From assembly GCA_020446665.1 (NCBI GenBank), contig JAGREF010000116.1:1752-7760 (forward strand): a DNA stretch of 6,009 nt, in the 5' to 3' direction. Source of the stretch: Sphingomonadaceae bacterium (GTDB taxonomy: Bacteria; Pseudomonadota; Alphaproteobacteria; Sphingomonadales; Sphingomonadaceae). The position numbers and the translations under genes were made by a program. Position 1 is the stretch's first letter. Every line of letters starts with the position of its first letter. Below, in pieces: positions 5,019-6,009 of this stretch. The notes under the pieces are model-generated. The model was not told the origin of the DNA. It saw nothing but the letters and a program-made list of their open reading frames with translations, and made no database searches.

Positions 5019-5368
5019 GCGCCACCGGACCCACGACCAAGGCCAGCCCGATGCGCGGCACCTTGCGGCAAATGCTTGCCTTGCTGGAAGGCGAGCGGCA
5101 AGCACTTGCCTCGCTCGACCTCGAACGCATCCTGTCCTGCGCCGACGGGAAAGAGAATTTGTGCAATGTTCTGGCCGAAGAACAGGCTGGCGAACTGGAC
5201 GAGGAATGCCGGGCATTGCTCGACGCGGTAAAGCGCATGAACGAGACCAATCGCAAGCTTCGCAACCTGATTTCCGCCAATATTCAGGCCCGCCTGGGCG
5301 CGCTGACGGGCACGGCGTGGCTCTATGGCCGCAGCAAGGCCAATGGCGTGGTGGAACTGCCACGATAG
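5015..5368 (+). CDS. flgN: FlgN-like export chaperone for hook-associated proteins
   Basis: This encodes 117 residues, close to FlgN proteins (about 140). FlgN is a cytoplasmic chaperone that delivers FlgK and FlgL to the flagellar export gate. The sequence is strongly helical: LRQMLALLEGERQALASLDL (17-36) resembles the FlgN amino-terminal helix, followed by charged helices LDEECRALLDAVKRMNETNR (61-80) and a carboxy segment LRNLISANIQARLGALTG then WLYG, as in alphaproteobacterial FlgN-like proteins. GAGG lies 8 nt before the ATG and the gene overlaps flgM as ATGA. The flgM-flgN pairing is the standard one and is the main support, since FlgN sequences diverge strongly. Confidence 0.82.
   Translation: MSATGPTTKASPMRGTLRQMLALLEGERQALASLDLERILSCADGKENLCNVLAEEQAGELDEECRALLDAVKRMNETNRKLRNLISANIQARLGALTGTAWLYGRSKANGVVELPR
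5066..5111 (+). promoter_or_regulatory. Two CGGCA-N6-TGCC palindromes inside flgN
   Basis: CGGCAAATGCTTGCCT (5066-5081) and CGGCAAGCACTTGCCT (5096-5111) match the palindrome upstream of flgB and flgM and are 30 bp apart, about three helical turns. They lie about 300-340 bp upstream of the predicted sigma-54 start of the transglycosylase gene. They may be remote enhancer sites, or they may only reflect codon usage (CGGCAA encoding arginine-glutamine). Confidence 0.3.
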
Positions 5369-5382
5369 GCCCGACAGCCGAA

Positions 5383-5399
5383 TTGGCACAGGCTTTGCA
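5383..5399 (+). promoter_or_regulatory. Sigma-54 promoter for the lytic transglycosylase gene
   Basis: TTGGCACAGGCTTTGCA matches TTGGCAC-N5-TTGCA, with exactly 10 nt between GG (5385-5386) and GC (5397-5398). It lies in the 69-nt gap after flgN. The predicted start is near 5410, and the GTG start codon at 5438 is 40 nt after the C of the -12 GC, as at flgA. Confidence 0.88.
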
Positions 5400-5403
5400 A
5401 ACA

Positions 5404-5430
5404 CCCGGTTGAACCATGCGATCAACCGGG
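5404..5430 (+). repeat. Perfect inverted repeat before the transglycosylase gene
   Basis: CCCGGTTGA (5404-5412) and TCAACCGGG (5422-5430) are a perfect 9-bp inverted repeat with a 9-nt loop. The right arm runs into the Shine-Dalgarno GGGGGAG (5428-5434). The left arm straddles the predicted start near 5410, so only read-through RNA from flgN would contain the whole hairpin. It is not followed by a T-run, so a terminator is unlikely. Confidence 0.5.
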
Positions 5431-5437
5431 GGAGCCC

Positions 5438-6009
5438 GTGCCGGAAACTTCTGTACCCATCACCGCCAGCAATGCCGCCGCTGCCGCCTCCCCACGCGGG
5501 CAGGTGCGCAGCGCGATTGCCCGTGCGGCGGAAACGACCGGGGTCGATTTCGATTATCTGCTGGCGCAGGCGCGGCTCGAATCCGGGCTTGACCCCAATG
5601 CCCGCGCGCGCACGTCCAGCGCCAGCGGGCTGTATCAGTTTATCGGCTCCACCTGGCTGGAAACGCTGGACCGCCACGGGGAGAAGCATGGCCTGGGCTG
5701 GGCGGGCGAAGCGATTGACATGGTGCGCGGGCGCGCCGTGGTGGGCGATGCCTCCACCCGTTCTAGCCTGATGCAATTGCGCTTTGACCCCACCGTTTCC
5801 GCACTGATGGCGGCCGAGCTGGCAAGCGACAATGCCGCTGAATTGCAGCCCCTGCTGGGTCGTGCGCCTGATGCGAGCGAGCTTTACCTCGCGCACTTTC
5901 TGGGCGCGCGAGGGGCAAAACGCTTCCTTGCCGGGCTGCAGGATGATGCCGGGCAAAGCGCCGCTGCCCTGTTCCCCAAGCCCGCCGCTGCCAATCGCGC
6001 GATCTTCTA
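5438..6009 (+). CDS. Flagellum-associated lytic transglycosylase (SLT family), 3' end missing
   Basis: The frame opens at GTG 5438 and runs off the window after 190 codons. The start is inferred: GGGGGAG ends 3 nt before it, no in-frame ATG precedes the conserved part, and a sigma-54 promoter is correctly spaced. LLAQARLESGLDPNARART then SSASGLYQFIGSTWLETL (about 41-77) is the lysozyme-like SLT fold, with Glu48 in the ES motif as the likely catalytic acid and GLYQF as the second signature. Such enzymes cut peptidoglycan glycan strands to let the rod pass. The amino end is Ala-rich with no obvious signal peptide, so export by the flagellar route, as for FlgJ, is possible. It could be a FlgJ-type muramidase or a stand-alone SltF-like enzyme. 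Confidence 0.85.
   Translation, partial: MPETSVPITASNAAAAASPRGQVRSAIARAAETTGVDFDYLLAQARLESGLDPNARARTSSASGLYQFIGSTWLETLDRHGEKHGLGWAGEAIDMVRGRAVVGDASTRSSLMQLRFDPTVSALMAAELASDNAAELQPLLGRAPDASELYLAHFLGARGAKRFLAGLQDDAGQSAAALFPKPAAANRAIF

Noticed and set aside
5325..5771. Plus-strand frame with ATG starts overlapping the end of flgN and the transglycosylase.
   Set aside because: Proline-rich out-of-frame translation; the GTG frame carries the SLT motifs.
4503..5956. Long minus-strand open frames opposite flgA, flgM, flgN and the transglycosylase (4503-5417 and 4994-5956).
   Set aside because: Composition is Arg/Ala/Cys-rich and non-protein-like, and the opposite strand holds recognised proteins.

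Overview
The window is a flagellar gene cluster from an alphaproteobacterium. High GC content, the protein sequences, and the combination of FlgM, FlgN and sigma-54 promoters suggest Sphingomonadales (for example an Erythrobacter-like genus). This placement is inferred from sequence feel, not from a search.

Minus strand, 2702 down to 1: flgB, flgC, flgD, flgE, flgF and the first 17 codons of flgG, tightly packed in the canonical rod/hook order. flgB/flgC and flgC/flgD overlap as ATGA, and the other gaps are under 20 nt. FlgD (103 aa) and FlgE (268 aa) are both much shorter than in the well-studied systems.

Divergent intergenic region, 2703-3055: a near-perfect sigma-54 promoter for flgBCDEFG, two tandem 16-bp palindromes about 78 and 100 bp upstream of the predicted start (enhancer-like), and a GC-rich inverted repeat of about 145 bp whose right half resembles an intrinsic terminator facing motA.

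Plus strand, 3056-6009: a short MotA-like channel subunit; a small ExbD/TolR-like partner in the place of MotB, with the membrane Asp but no OmpA-type anchor; flgA (P-ring chaperone); flgM (anti-sigma-28); flgN (export chaperone); and a GTG-initiated lytic transglycosylase that runs off the window end. Two more near-perfect sigma-54 promoters precede flgA and the transglycosylase. All three sigma-54 promoters have the -12 GC 40-41 nt from the start codon.

The main hunting results are (i) this uniform sigma-54 architecture, with a repeated palindrome (C/T)GGCA-N6-TGCC that may bind the activator; (ii) inverted repeats wrapped around the ribosome-binding sites of flgA, flgM and the transglycosylase, with different sequences but the same layout; and (iii) an unusual MotA-like/ExbD-like pair inside a flagellar locus. 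The genes together would build the rod, hook and P ring, open the peptidoglycan, chaperone late substrates and time sigma-28 release.
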